Shown: positions 30,393-38,700 of the stretch, piece by piece
Position numbering within the stretch: the first letter of the stretch is position 1
Layout: every line of letters starts with the position of its first letter
From: Bradyrhizobium sp. AZCC 2262
Lineage (GTDB): Bacteria; Pseudomonadota; Alphaproteobacteria; Rhizobiales; Xanthobacteraceae
Reading direction: 5' to 3'
Assembly (NCBI RefSeq): GCF_036924535.1
Contig: NZ_JAZHRT010000001.1
Location: 3,596,001 to 3,660,000 of the forward strand
Length of the DNA: 64,000 nt
Program-made: the position numbers and the translations under genes
Notes under the pieces: generated by a model
The model's database searches: none
What the model saw: only the letters and a program-made list of their open reading frames with translations
What the model was told of the DNA's origin: nothing

Positions 30393-31619
30393 ATGGCTGC
30401 TGGCACCAAGCCGACCTATTCGATCCGGGATATTCCACCGGGCGTATGGATCCTTGGTTTCGTCTCGATGCTGATGGACGTCTCGTCGGAGATGATCCAC
30501 GCGCTGCTGCCGATCTACCTGGTTTCGGTGCTGGGCGCATCGATGGTGACGGTCGGTGTCATCGAAGGCATCGCCGAAGCGACCGCCTCCATCACAAAAA
30601 TATTCTCCGGCGCGCTCTCGGACTGGCTCGGCAAGCGCAAATGGCTCGCCGCCGCCGGCTACGGTCTCGCGGCTTTCACCAAGCCGGTGTTTCCTCTCGC
30701 GCCAACCATCGACTGGCTGGTGGCGGCGCGTTTCGTCGACCGGATCGGCAAGGGGATTCGCGGCGCTCCTCGCGATGCGCTGGTGGCGGACCTCTCGCCG
30801 CCCGATCTGCGCGGCGCGAGTTTTGGCCTGCGCCAATCGCTCGATACGATCGGCGCCTTCATGGGCCCCCTGCTCGCCATTGCCCTGATGTGGTGGACCG
30901 CAGACAACTTCAAGGCCGTGTTCTGGTTTGCCGTGATTCCTGCCTTCCTGGCGCTGGCGCTGATCGTCTTCGCCGTGCGGGAGCCGGACCGGCCGAGCGA
31001 GTTGCGTACCGTGCGCAATCCGGTCAGCCTGGCGGAAATCAAAAACCTCGGGCCGGCCTTTTGGTGGGTGGTGGCGGTGGCAAGCGTGTTCACGCTGGCG
31101 CGTTTCAGCGAGGCGTTCCTCATTCTGCGCGCGCAGAGCGTCGGGCTTCCGATCACGCTGGTGCCGATCGTGCTGGTGGCGATGAATGTGGTCTATGCCG
31201 TCGCGGCTTATCCCGCTGGCGTCATGTCGGATCGGATGAGCCGCACGGCCGTGCTGGCGACCGGCATTCTGGTGCTGGTTGCCGCTGACATCGTTTTGGC
31301 GCTGCTGCCGTCGGTCGGCGGCGTTGCACTCGGCGTCGTGCTCTGGGGCCTGCATATGGGGCTGACGCAAGGATTGCTGGCCGCCCTCGTTGCCGATACC
31401 GCGCCGGCCGAGCTTCGCGGCACGGCCTACGGATTCTTCAACCTGCTCGCCGGTCTGGCAATGCTCGCCGCCAGCATCATTGCAGGCGCGCTCTGGGACA
31501 TCACCGGGCCGCAGGGAACGTTCCTGGCCGGCGCCGGCTTCGCGCTGGTCGCGCTGGCGGGTTTGCTGATGGTCCATGGCAAGATCGGCAGCGGACCGGC
31601 CAGCCCGACGCCGGATTGA
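30393..31619 (+). CDS. MFS transporter
   Basis: 408 residues from the ATG at 30393 (AAGGA upstream); an upstream in-frame ATG at 30354 would overlap the hydrolase. About twelve hydrophobic helices are visible. The loop 2-3 MFS signature is GALSDWLGKRKWLAAAGYGL, followed by DRIGKGIRGAPRDALVADLS. This resembles the YfkF/quinolone-permease-like group of DHA1 exporters. It lies 14 bp after the amidase stop and is probably cotranscribed; substrate unknown. Confidence 0.88.
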   Translation: MAAGTKPTYSIRDIPPGVWILGFVSMLMDVSSEMIHALLPIYLVSVLGASMVTVGVIEGIAEATASITKIFSGALSDWLGKRKWLAAAGYGLAAFTKPVFPLAPTIDWLVAARFVDRIGKGIRGAPRDALVADLSPPDLRGASFGLRQSLDTIGAFMGPLLAIALMWWTADNFKAVFWFAVIPAFLALALIVFAVREPDRPSELRTVRNPVSLAEIKNLGPAFWWVVAVASVFTLARFSEAFLILRAQSVGLPITLVPIVLVAMNVVYAVAAYPAGVMSDRMSRTAVLATGILVLVAADIVLALLPSVGGVALGVVLWGLHMGLTQGLLAALVADTAPAELRGTAYGFFNLLAGLAMLAASIIAGALWDITGPQGTFLAGAGFALVALAGLLMVHGKIGSGPASPTPD

Positions 31620-31860
31620 ACAGCCGGCAAGCGCGCTGCCCGCCTCCACCATCAGTGAAAGGCCGTTGGCGAGCCGCCACTCCACGCCGGACGGCGACGA
31701 CACCAGATTCCGCCAGGGGCCCCGCACCGAATACGGGTACGCGCCCGATGTGTCCGGGAGCCCGGAATTTCAGACCCGCTTGGCGACAAGGAGTCGCGTA
31801 AGACTTTCTTGCAAACGGCTGACCTTGCGGCCATTTTCGTAGGCGAGGTAAAGTTCCCCC

Positions 31861-32898
31861 ATGTTGCTGCTGCAGGCCCTCCCCACATCGATCGGCGTTG
31901 CCGCCATTGCGCCGGCATTGCTGGTGCTCTGGCTCGTCGTTGCCGCCGACGAGCGCCCCGGCCCGCCCGCGCGGGTATGGCTCGCTTTCCTGCTCGGAGC
32001 CGCCAGCATTTCTCTATTGGGAATTGCACGCGCCCCGTTTGCCGCGATCCTTGCGGTGCCGGGAAATCCCTGGATGACGCAGGGCCTGCGTTCGGTCTTC
32101 GGCGTCGCCGCGCCCGAAGAGATCGTGAAGGTTCTCGTGATCATCGCCGTGTCGGTGCGGCGGCGTACGTTCGCGGACCCGATGGATACCGTGGTCTACG
32201 GCGCGGCCGCGGGCCTCGGCTTCGCGGCTTACGAAAACCTCGCTTATCTCGTGCAGCACTCCGACATGTGGCGATCGCTCGCCGCCTTGCGCAGCGTGCT
32301 GACGGTGCCGTTTCATGGCGCGCTTGGCATTATCGCGGGCGCCTATATCGCGATCGCGCGCGCCGGAACGGCGCTGGGCGCGCATCGGCATCATCGCGAC
32401 TGGGCCCGTATCTCGAGCTGGTGTCTGGCGCTGTTCGCACCGGTCGCGTTGCACGCCGCATTCGATTTTCCGCTGCTGACATTGCAGAAACATCCCGATC
32501 TCGGCCCCACCACGCGAATGCTGCTCGGGGCGGCGAGCCTGCTGATCGGATTCAGCTCGATCGGATTTGCCATACGGCTGGTGCGGCGCGTCGGCCGGCA
32601 TCATGCGCCGCGCACCGAGATCGCGCGTGAGCGGCTAAGCCAGCTGCGGCGGATGTGGGCGTTGCTGGTTGCCGGCGGCGGCGCGGGCTTTGCCGGCGTG
32701 GCCTTCCTGGTGACCTCGCTCCACCACTGGTTCGTCAACCCCGACCGCAACGTTTCGCTGCTGCTGATCCCGCTCGGCCTCACCTCGATCCTGATCGGCC
32801 TTGCACTGCTGATAGCCACCACCGCCATCTATATTTTCGGCCGGAACCGTATCCGAACCAGTTCGGAAGGCTTTTCGTCCGCGCCCGGCCCCGGCTGA
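31861..32898 (+). CDS. PrsW-type intramembrane protease
   Basis: A 345-residue polytopic membrane protein of the PrsW/YhfC glutamic protease family. The conserved blocks are VFGVAAPEEIVKVLVI (EE pair, about 79-94), VYGAAAGLGFAAYENLAYLV (about 116-135), PFHGALGIIAGAYIAI and ALHAAFDFPLL, which carry the His and Glu catalytic candidates. PrsW of Bacillus cleaves anti-sigma factor RsiW. The 240 bp before its start contain no gene. Confidence 0.85.
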   Translation: MLLLQALPTSIGVAAIAPALLVLWLVVAADERPGPPARVWLAFLLGAASISLLGIARAPFAAILAVPGNPWMTQGLRSVFGVAAPEEIVKVLVIIAVSVRRRTFADPMDTVVYGAAAGLGFAAYENLAYLVQHSDMWRSLAALRSVLTVPFHGALGIIAGAYIAIARAGTALGAHRHHRDWARISSWCLALFAPVALHAAFDFPLLTLQKHPDLGPTTRMLLGAASLLIGFSSIGFAIRLVRRVGRHHAPRTEIARERLSQLRRMWALLVAGGGAGFAGVAFLVTSLHHWFVNPDRNVSLLLIPLGLTSILIGLALLIATTAIYIFGRNRIRTSSEGFSSAPGPG

Positions 32899-33011
32899 AC
32901 GTCATCCTTCCGTCGTTGATCTTGCGCAAAAAGCCCGGAGAACAAATTTTACCGGCAGAGAGCGCACGGGCTATATTGGTCAATCAGCGCGGCAGGCATC
33001 GGGAGTTTCCA

Positions 33012-33596
33012 ATGACCCTTCCCCAAGATCTTCCCCCGGACATCGGCAAACTGCAGTCCGAAATGAACGCCAGGGTGAAGGCGCATTGGAAGGCCTTCCT
33101 GTTCGAGGGCATCGTGCTCGCTTTGCTCGGCCTTGCTGCGATGATCGTGCCACCGCTGGCAAGCCTCGCCGTCACCATCTTCCTCGGCTGGATGTTCCTG
33201 ATCAGCGGCATTGCCGGGCTGTTCGTCACCTACTGGGCGCGGCAGATGCCGGGCTTCTGGTGGTCGCTGTTTTCGGCGGCGCTGGCCGTTCTGGCTGGCG
33301 GCATCCTGCTCGCAAAGCCCGAGCAGGGCACCCTCACGCTCACCGTCGTGGTTGGCGCGTATTTTCTGGCCGAAGGCGTCGTCACCATCATGTACGCGCT
33401 GGAGCACCGCCGCGAATTGTCGGAGCGCTGGTCCTGGCTGCTGATCTCGGGAGTGATGGACCTCCTGATCGCCTTCATCATCGTCGCAGGCCTGCCGGAT
33501 TCGGCGCAATGGGCGATCGGCCTCCTGGTCGGGATCAACCTCGTGCTTGGCGGCGCATCGATGGTCGGCATGGCGCTCGCCGCGCGCAAATCCTGA
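33012..33596 (+). CDS. HdeD-family membrane protein (DUF308)
   Basis: 194 residues from the ATG at 33012 (GGGAG upstream). Six short hydrophobic helices are visible, with the internal repeat pattern of HdeD (LGWMFLISGIAGLFVTYWAR; AGGILLAKPEQGTLTLTVVV; VGINLVLGGASMVGMALA). HdeD is implicated in acid resistance in enteric bacteria; in rhizobia these proteins are often stress-associated. Function not shown here. Confidence 0.87.
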   Translation: MTLPQDLPPDIGKLQSEMNARVKAHWKAFLFEGIVLALLGLAAMIVPPLASLAVTIFLGWMFLISGIAGLFVTYWARQMPGFWWSLFSAALAVLAGGILLAKPEQGTLTLTVVVGAYFLAEGVVTIMYALEHRRELSERWSWLLISGVMDLLIAFIIVAGLPDSAQWAIGLLVGINLVLGGASMVGMALAARKS

Positions 33597-33608
33597 GCCC
33601 GCCGATTA

Positions 33609-33713
33609 GAGAGCGTTTTCCAGCGAAGTGGAGACCGGTTCGCGCCAAGAAAACGCGTCAAAACAGAAACCTAGAGCCCCGTTCCGATTCAATCGGAACG
33701 GAAAAGGCTCTAG
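33609..33713. repeat. 105-bp intergenic repeat (type A), copy 1
   Basis: Starts GAGAGCGTTTTCCAGCGAAG and contains AAGAAAACGCGTCAAAACAG, ending in a near-palindrome GTTCCGATTCAATCGGAAC. A second copy of the family is at 43392-43496. It lies between HdeD-like and aroG and abuts the aroG promoter, so it may end upstream transcription. Confidence 0.8.
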
Positions 33714-33716
33714 GGG

Positions 33717-33745
33717 GTGACAAGCCCGGACCGGTGCGCTATAGA
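33717..33745 (+). promoter_or_regulatory. aroG leader promoter
   Basis: GTGACA (33717-33722), 17 bases, TATAGA (33740-33745): a good housekeeping promoter. The expected start is 33752-33753, exactly at the ATG of the leader peptide, which would make the leader mRNA leaderless. Confidence 0.75.
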
Positions 33746-33752
33746 GCCGGCC

Positions 33753-33833
33753 ATGATCATGATCGCCGCCAGCAACTTTTGGTATTTTAGCTTCGACAGC
33801 TCGCTGGCGGTGGGAGGATCGCGCTCAATCTGA
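33753..33833 (+). CDS. aroG leader peptide (FWYF)
   Basis: A 26-residue ORF, MIMIAASNFWYFSFDSSLAV then GGSRSI. Codons 9-12 are Phe-Trp-Tyr-Phe, and Phe recurs at 14: all three aromatic end products of the pathway. It lies immediately before an attenuator hairpin set and the DAHP synthase gene. No ribosome site is present, consistent with leaderless translation from the predicted start. Confidence 0.85.
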   Translation: MIMIAASNFWYFSFDSSLAVGGSRSI

Positions 33834-33884
33834 CGAATTGAAGCCAAGAAGTCCGAACAGCCGCCAAACCTGGCGGCTTTTTTT
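33766..33884 (+). promoter_or_regulatory. aroG transcription attenuator
   Basis: Segments: 1, CCGCCAGC (33766-33773); 2, GCTGGCGG (33803-33810); 3, AGCCGCCA (33859-33866); 4, TGGCGGCT (33871-33878) followed by a T-run to 33884. 1:2 pair perfectly (8 bp) around the aromatic codons; 2:3 pair as anti-terminator (6 bp plus one wobble); 3:4 form the terminator (8 bp, 4-base loop). Stalling at Phe/Trp/Tyr codons would mask segment 1, allow 2:3 and let transcription continue. Confidence 0.88.
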
Positions 33885-33922
33885 ATTGGCCGGCAGGTTC
33901 CCAACAAACAGGAGCCATAGCC

Positions 33923-35011
33923 GTGTTGAGCACCACCGACGATCTTCGAATTAGCGAACTGAAAGAGCTGAGTACGCCGCAGGAGGTGATGCGTGAGATC
34001 CCGCGCACCTTGACCGCGACACGCGTGGTGATGGCGGCGCGCAACGCCATCCACGCCATCCTGAACGGCACCGACGACCGCCTGCTGGTCGTGGTCGGCC
34101 CCTGCTCGGTCCACGATCCCGTCGCGGCCGTGGAATACGCCGAACGCCTCGCTGCCTTGCGGGAAAAACTTGCCGACCGCCTCGAGATCGTGATGCGGGT
34201 CTATTTCGAGAAGCCGCGCACCACGGTGGGATGGAAGGGGCTGATCAACGATCCCAATCTCGACGGCTCTTTCGATATCAACAGGGGCCTGCGGCTGGCG
34301 CGCAACGTGCTGTCGGCGGTGAACAATCTCGGCCTGCCGGCGGGAACGGAATTCCTCGACATGACGACGCCGCAATACATTGCCGACCTGATGGCGTGGG
34401 CGGCGATCGGCGCGCGCACGACCGAGAGCCAGATCCACCGCGAGCTGGCTTCCGGGCTGTCGTGCCCGGTCGGTTTCAAGAACGGCACCGACGGCAATGT
34501 CCGCATCGCGGCCGACGCCGTAAAATCGGCCTCGCATCCCCACCATTTCATGGCGGTGACCAAGGGCGGGCGCTCGGCGATTGCGGCAACCACCGGCAAC
34601 GAGGACTGCCACATCATCCTGCGTGGCGGTCACCAGCCGAACTACGACCGGGAAAGCGTCGATGCCGCGTGCCTCGAACTTGTCCGTGCCGGCGTGGCGC
34701 CGCGGCTCATGATCGACACCAGCCACGCCAACAGCAACAAGAAGCCGGAGAACCAGCCGCTTGCCGTGGCCGACATCGCGCAGCAGATCTCGAAAGGCGA
34801 GCAGCGCATCACCGGCGTCATGATCGAGAGCAATCTGGTGGCCGGCCGCCAGGACGTGGTGCCGGGCAAGCCGCTGACCTACGGGCAGAGCATCACCGAC
34901 GGCTGCATCGACTGGGAGACGACGGTGTCCGCACTGAATGTGCTGGCCGATGCGGTGGAGACGCGGAGGAACGCGCAATCGCGCAAGTTGCGTGAGGAGC
35001 GTTCGGCCTAG
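33923..35011 (+). CDS. aroG: DAHP synthase, class I (3-deoxy-7-phosphoheptulonate synthase)
   Basis: A 362-residue type I-alpha enzyme (AroFGH type) that joins PEP and erythrose 4-phosphate as the first step of aromatic synthesis. Conserved blocks: LLVVVGPCSVHDPVAAVEYA, MRVYFEKPRTTVGWKGLIND, GTEFLDMTTPQYIADLMAWA, GRSAIAATTGN and IDTSHANSNKK, with the metal Cys in GPCS and the His in DTSH. It starts at a GTG at 33923 with CAGGAG upstream. Expression is likely controlled by the upstream attenuator rather than only by feedback inhibition. Confidence 0.95.
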   Translation: MLSTTDDLRISELKELSTPQEVMREIPRTLTATRVVMAARNAIHAILNGTDDRLLVVVGPCSVHDPVAAVEYAERLAALREKLADRLEIVMRVYFEKPRTTVGWKGLINDPNLDGSFDINRGLRLARNVLSAVNNLGLPAGTEFLDMTTPQYIADLMAWAAIGARTTESQIHRELASGLSCPVGFKNGTDGNVRIAADAVKSASHPHHFMAVTKGGRSAIAATTGNEDCHIILRGGHQPNYDRESVDAACLELVRAGVAPRLMIDTSHANSNKKPENQPLAVADIAQQISKGEQRITGVMIESNLVAGRQDVVPGKPLTYGQSITDGCIDWETTVSALNVLADAVETRRNAQSRKLREERSA

Positions 35012-35032
35012 CCGCCCGGGCCGGATGACGGC

Positions 35033-35065
35033 GGAGCAGGGCACGCAGTCGGCGCGCCCTGCTCC
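35033..35065 (+). terminator. Terminator after aroG
   Basis: GGAGCAGGGC (35033-35042) and GCCCTGCTCC (35056-35065) form a perfect 10-bp stem with a 13-base loop, 20 bp after the aroG stop. No long T-run. Confidence 0.65.
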
Positions 35066-35305
35066 CGTTGATCGAAGCTGCAACCTCGATCCGGACCGTG
35101 AACGCACGAATCCGGATCACCTCTCCTCCAAATGCATGACTACCCCGACAGGCACACGCCGTACACATGGCAAAACCACCCAGCCTGTGGCGTACCTCAC
35201 ATGAAGAAATCGCACTCCGAAATATACGTTCCTACCGCGTCAGGCCCGTCACCAAGCTGTAGCGGCCTCGGGCCGGGCAACTCAACCAATGTCTGGAATC
35301 GTGCG

Positions 35306-35656
35306 ATGACGCCAAGGATTGTGAACACCTTTGCCCCGGCCATCCGGCTACTGCTGATCGCTGCTCTCCTTGTCCCAAACTTGGCAAATGCCGCTGACGA
35401 GACTCACGTTCAATTCTGCTGGGCGATGGGAAAGCACGACCATACGATCTACTTCGCCGAAGTCGAGAATCGCGAGGATCGTCAGGCAAGCTTTGACACG
35501 CTGCTCGAGATTTCAGGCATCGATCACGAGGCGGTGAATTGCAGCACGTCAGACTCTGCAACGCATCGTTTGGCGCGCGCGGCGCTAATTAAAAGCTGGC
35601 GAGAGTCCGAGTTCGAAATCGAGAACACCACATTCTTGTCGGATCTCGACTACTAG
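35306..35656 (+). CDS. Small exported hypothetical protein
   Basis: 116 residues from the ATG at 35306. The frame is open 174 bp further, but the upstream part looks non-coding. Signal peptide PAIRLLLIAALLVPNLANAA. The mature domain contains CWAMGKHDHTIYFAEVENRE and ISGIDHEAVNC, with two cysteines that could pair. No family is recognised. It lies between the aroG terminator and the converging TAXI gene. Confidence 0.6.
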   Translation: MTPRIVNTFAPAIRLLLIAALLVPNLANAADETHVQFCWAMGKHDHTIYFAEVENREDRQASFDTLLEISGIDHEAVNCSTSDSATHRLARAALIKSWRESEFEIENTTFLSDLDY

Positions 35657-35672
35657 CGCTTGGATTCATTAG

Positions 35673-37004
35673 CTAGGCCGCGGAGGCAACTGCGGGTCCC
35701 TTAGCGATCAATGTGCGTCGATCGTGAATCAAGCTCTCCAGCCGGTGGGCTGCCACGTTCAGTGTGGCATCATCCACCGCGCTCTCGTCTCCAGCAGCGG
35801 ATTTGGCGCGCTCCGCCTTTAGAATGTCGTCGATTTCGTCTTCGATATCCGAAAGTTCAGCCTCTGCATCGACTTTCCGGATCCGGCGCGACAGGGCATA
35901 GAGAGAATCGAGCGGGCCTTCGGTCGCGCGGTTGCCGATGCCCAGGAATTTCCACGCCGCCGCAAGCATGGTGGCAGCACCACCCAGTACCATCGGCGTC
36001 AAATAGATCCAGTTGCCGTATTCATCCATGAAGCTCTGCGTGGTGCTGTTGTAGACGGCTGCTGCGCCAGGATGCAGCGGAAGGTAAGCATCCTGGTCGG
36101 TGCTGGGCGCGGTGATCTGCGCGAAAATCGGCTGCTCGCGCAGAAGATTCCTGCGTACGCTCATGATCGCCTGCGTGAGGCTGGTTACCAGATCAATGCC
36201 GAGCTTCTTTTGCGCAACCAGGTATAGTGAGGTCCTCAGGGTCGTCAGGTCATCTTCCGGAACCGGCGGCGATCCCCGCAGCGTGCCCTTCGGGACGTCG
36301 AAACTTTCAAAGGCACGTTGGGCCTCTGCAATTGCTGCCGCGGACTCGATTGGAATCAGTACCGGGGCCTTTTTGTGGTCGAGCTGAAAAAATCCGCGAA
36401 CGAGCGAGAGGTATTTTTCGGCGAGCGGGATCGTGACGAGCAGGGCACTGACCTGTTTTGACTGAAAGGCTTGCCGGACATCCGTCAAAGCAAGGTTCTT
36501 GAATACAACTTTTGCGCTCGTCAGATCATATTCGTTGGTCAACGCGTCGACAATTTTGGCGTTCACTGCTCCGCCGACGACGCCGACCGTGCGCCCCTTC
36601 AGGTTGGCTACGCTGTCGATTGACGATCCCGGCGGCGCGATGATCAGGACGACCATATGGCTGACGACGACAACGGCTTGCGCCTGCGACAAGTCACCTA
36701 CATCGCCGCGAACCACAGCCAGATCGACCTTACCAGCGGAGAAGGCGTTAGCGGCCTCAAGCGCGGTGCCGCTGTCGATAACTTTGAGCCGCACCGGCGC
36801 GTTCGTCGAAACGAGTTCGCCTGCTATCGCTGACATTGCCTTGGCAGCCTCGCCGTCGATCGAACCGACCGCCACGGTCAGTGTTGCCGGGCGGGTGTAG
36901 TACCGATAGGCAAGGAGACCTGCGCCTGCGGCAAAAACGGCGACACCGATAAGCAGGAAAAAACGAAGCCAAAGCGGCAATTTCGTCGACATCATGCTCG
37001 TCAC
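35673..37004 (-). CDS. TAXI-family TRAP transporter receptor, membrane-anchored
   Basis: 443 residues. An N-terminal membrane helix (LPLWLRFFLLIGVAVFAAGA) is followed by a TAXI-type solute-binding domain (ATLTVAVGSIDGEAAKAMSA, GRTVGVVGGAVNAKIVDALT). A second membrane helix (WIYLTPMVLGGAATMLAAAW) leads to a charged cytosolic tail (EAELSDIEDEIDDILKAERA). Normal TAXI receptors are soluble and paired with DctQM permeases; none is present, so this two-helix form may be a sensor or adaptor. It is transcribed together with, or after, the small gene at 37044. Confidence 0.82.
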   Translation of the reverse strand: MTSMMSTKLPLWLRFFLLIGVAVFAAGAGLLAYRYYTRPATLTVAVGSIDGEAAKAMSAIAGELVSTNAPVRLKVIDSGTALEAANAFSAGKVDLAVVRGDVGDLSQAQAVVVVSHMVVLIIAPPGSSIDSVANLKGRTVGVVGGAVNAKIVDALTNEYDLTSAKVVFKNLALTDVRQAFQSKQVSALLVTIPLAEKYLSLVRGFFQLDHKKAPVLIPIESAAAIAEAQRAFESFDVPKGTLRGSPPVPEDDLTTLRTSLYLVAQKKLGIDLVTSLTQAIMSVRRNLLREQPIFAQITAPSTDQDAYLPLHPGAAAVYNSTTQSFMDEYGNWIYLTPMVLGGAATMLAAAWKFLGIGNRATEGPLDSLYALSRRIRKVDAEAELSDIEDEIDDILKAERAKSAAGDESAVDDATLNVAAHRLESLIHDRRTLIAKGPAVASAA

Positions 37005-37043
37005 TCCAGACGTGTCGGCCGATGGATTGGCGCCGGCGCTTCC

Positions 37044-37382
37044 TCAACCCTCTATGGTCTTCGTCGGACGGACGCTCGGCGTAGTCAGTGGCCCCATCCC
37101 GGCATACACCTCGTTCGGCACCCTGTAGACCTGCAGCACATGGGCGGTGTTGTTGAGACCGCAGGCCTCGCGCTGCACGACGAAAAGCCAGAGCGCATAT
37201 CCCGCCTGTTCGACGAGGCCAGTGCGGATTTTTCGATCGGTATTGGCCGTTCGCGGGCATGCAGCAAGTGCCGTCAACGCGGCCTCGAGCCGCCGTCCAA
37301 GCCGTCCGAGCGCTGAGGCCCTCTCCTCGGCGATCTCGTATTCGAGAGTGGCGTATCCGGAATGAAGTAGATTCAACGCCAT
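37044..37382 (-). CDS. Hypothetical protein upstream of TAXI receptor
   Basis: 112 residues, helical N-terminal half (YATLEYEIAEERASALGRLG, RRLEAALTALAACP), then TGLVEQAGYALWLFVVQREA and a Pro-containing end. GGAGC precedes the ATG. It resembles uncharacterised alphaproteobacterial proteins of this size. It lies 39 bp before the TAXI gene in the same direction, so the two may form an operon. Confidence 0.65.
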   Translation of the reverse strand: MALNLLHSGYATLEYEIAEERASALGRLGRRLEAALTALAACPRTANTDRKIRTGLVEQAGYALWLFVVQREACGLNNTAHVLQVYRVPNEVYAGMGPLTTPSVRPTKTIEG

Positions 37383-37491
37383 ATTGGCGCGCTCCGAAAC
37401 GTGGCCTGCAAATTACAATTATCTGTCATCTTATTGGTCGGCAGGGAGCTGTTCAAGACAAGACGCGCGTATTTGCTGACTCGGATGTGGG

Positions 37492-38685
37492 TCAGAACAC
37501 GTCGATCGTCGGGAAACGAGGCTCCGCTGTGATGCAGTCCCAAAGGTAAATTGCAAAACCGATGTCGCCGGTCCAAAGGGAATATCGTCCGCGGCCAACG
37601 GCCATCTGAGAGCCGCGATACTGAACGATGGCCGTCATCGCGAATTGGCGTGCGCGGTCGAGCCAGATCGGGTCGTTGGTGCGGCGGTAGAGTTTCAGGA
37701 ATGCGTAGCCATTGCCGCCCGTACCGTGGCAAAGGTTCGAGCCCTTGGTAAGCGGTCCGGCGGCCCAGTTGAAGCGACCGCCATCCAAAAGAAGTGCGTC
37801 AAATTCAGGGGTCGCGAACGGCGCATCTGCAAAGGTCGTCACCATGCCGGGGGCACCGTGACAGTGCTGACACATCTTTGGCGGTGTCTCGCGCTTGCTT
37901 CTCGCGCCCCAATTGGTTCCAGCTTCAGACTGCCACGCATTCGCTGCAAGCGTCTTCGGCACAAACTTAGCCACCTGCGCTTGCTGCGTCGGCGTCAACC
38001 AATCCCACCCGCGCAACAACGGGATGGCGTTGCCAGCGAAACCGTGAACCGGTCCGAGCCAACGGTCGTTGGTGCCATAAAGATCCTGCGTCCAAAGTGG
38101 CCCTTGCGGCGTGTCCTCCAGGTCGCCCAACAGCCGCGCTACCTGTGTTTCGAACAGGCCCCGCCACCGGGATTCACCTGTCATCTCGGCCATGTGAATC
38201 GCGGCCAGCATGGATCCGGGCATGCCCCACATCAGTTCCCGGATCGGCAGTTCCATATTTGCTTCGGCGCGAGCGTGAACCAGATCGGCGAGGCTCGACG
38301 TGGGCGCAAGGCGCATCGCGACAAGCGCCGTACCCATGTCGCCGAACAGCAGCGAGCCATGCTTCGCATAATCGTTTGGCGAAAGGCTTTCGAAAGCGGC
38401 GATCGTCCGCTCCAGTAGCTTTGGAAGCACGGGGCGGAAGTCTTTGGTGACGTTGACAGCCCCGATGCGATGCAAATAGTCCAGCGCCCAGATAACGCCG
38501 GCCGCGCCCCAGTAGAAGCTGGGGTTACCGTCGCCCACCCCATCGTCACTGGGGTGAGCCGGCCAGAACGTGTCGGGATCGAAATGGGCGATTGCATCGG
38601 TCGCAATCTCTTCGATCGCAGCCCGGACAGCCGGTTCATTCCAGGCGTCCTGTGTAAGCGCACGATGACGACCGAGGACAATCAT
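37492..38685 (-). CDS. LanC-like protein, stand-alone
   Basis: A 397-residue alpha/alpha-barrel protein of the lanthionine-synthetase-C (LanC/LanCL) family. The zinc ligands appear as MCQHCHGAPGMVTTFA (about residues 270-285) and NLCHGTGGNGYAFLKL (about 315-330); a GxxG-rich repeat pattern runs throughout (YWGAAGVIWALDYL, LMWGMPGSMLAAIHM). No lantibiotic precursor, LanB/LanM dehydratase or transporter is nearby. Like eukaryotic LanCL proteins it may add glutathione or remove dehydroamino acids from damaged proteins; that is inference. Confidence 0.82.
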   Translation of the reverse strand: MIVLGRHRALTQDAWNEPAVRAAIEEIATDAIAHFDPDTFWPAHPSDDGVGDGNPSFYWGAAGVIWALDYLHRIGAVNVTKDFRPVLPKLLERTIAAFESLSPNDYAKHGSLLFGDMGTALVAMRLAPTSSLADLVHARAEANMELPIRELMWGMPGSMLAAIHMAEMTGESRWRGLFETQVARLLGDLEDTPQGPLWTQDLYGTNDRWLGPVHGFAGNAIPLLRGWDWLTPTQQAQVAKFVPKTLAANAWQSEAGTNWGARSKRETPPKMCQHCHGAPGMVTTFADAPFATPEFDALLLDGGRFNWAAGPLTKGSNLCHGTGGNGYAFLKLYRRTNDPIWLDRARQFAMTAIVQYRGSQMAVGRGRYSLWTGDIGFAIYLWDCITAEPRFPTIDVF

Positions 38686-38700
38686 GCCTGAGGCGGCCCC

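Noticed and set aside
30288..31727. 479-codon frame antisense to the MFS gene
   Set aside because: Low-complexity His/Arg/Gln-rich translation with no domain, opposite a good transporter gene.
33710..35107. 465-codon frame antisense to aroG
   Set aside because: Overlaps the whole DAHP synthase gene and attenuator; composition is typical of an antisense shadow.
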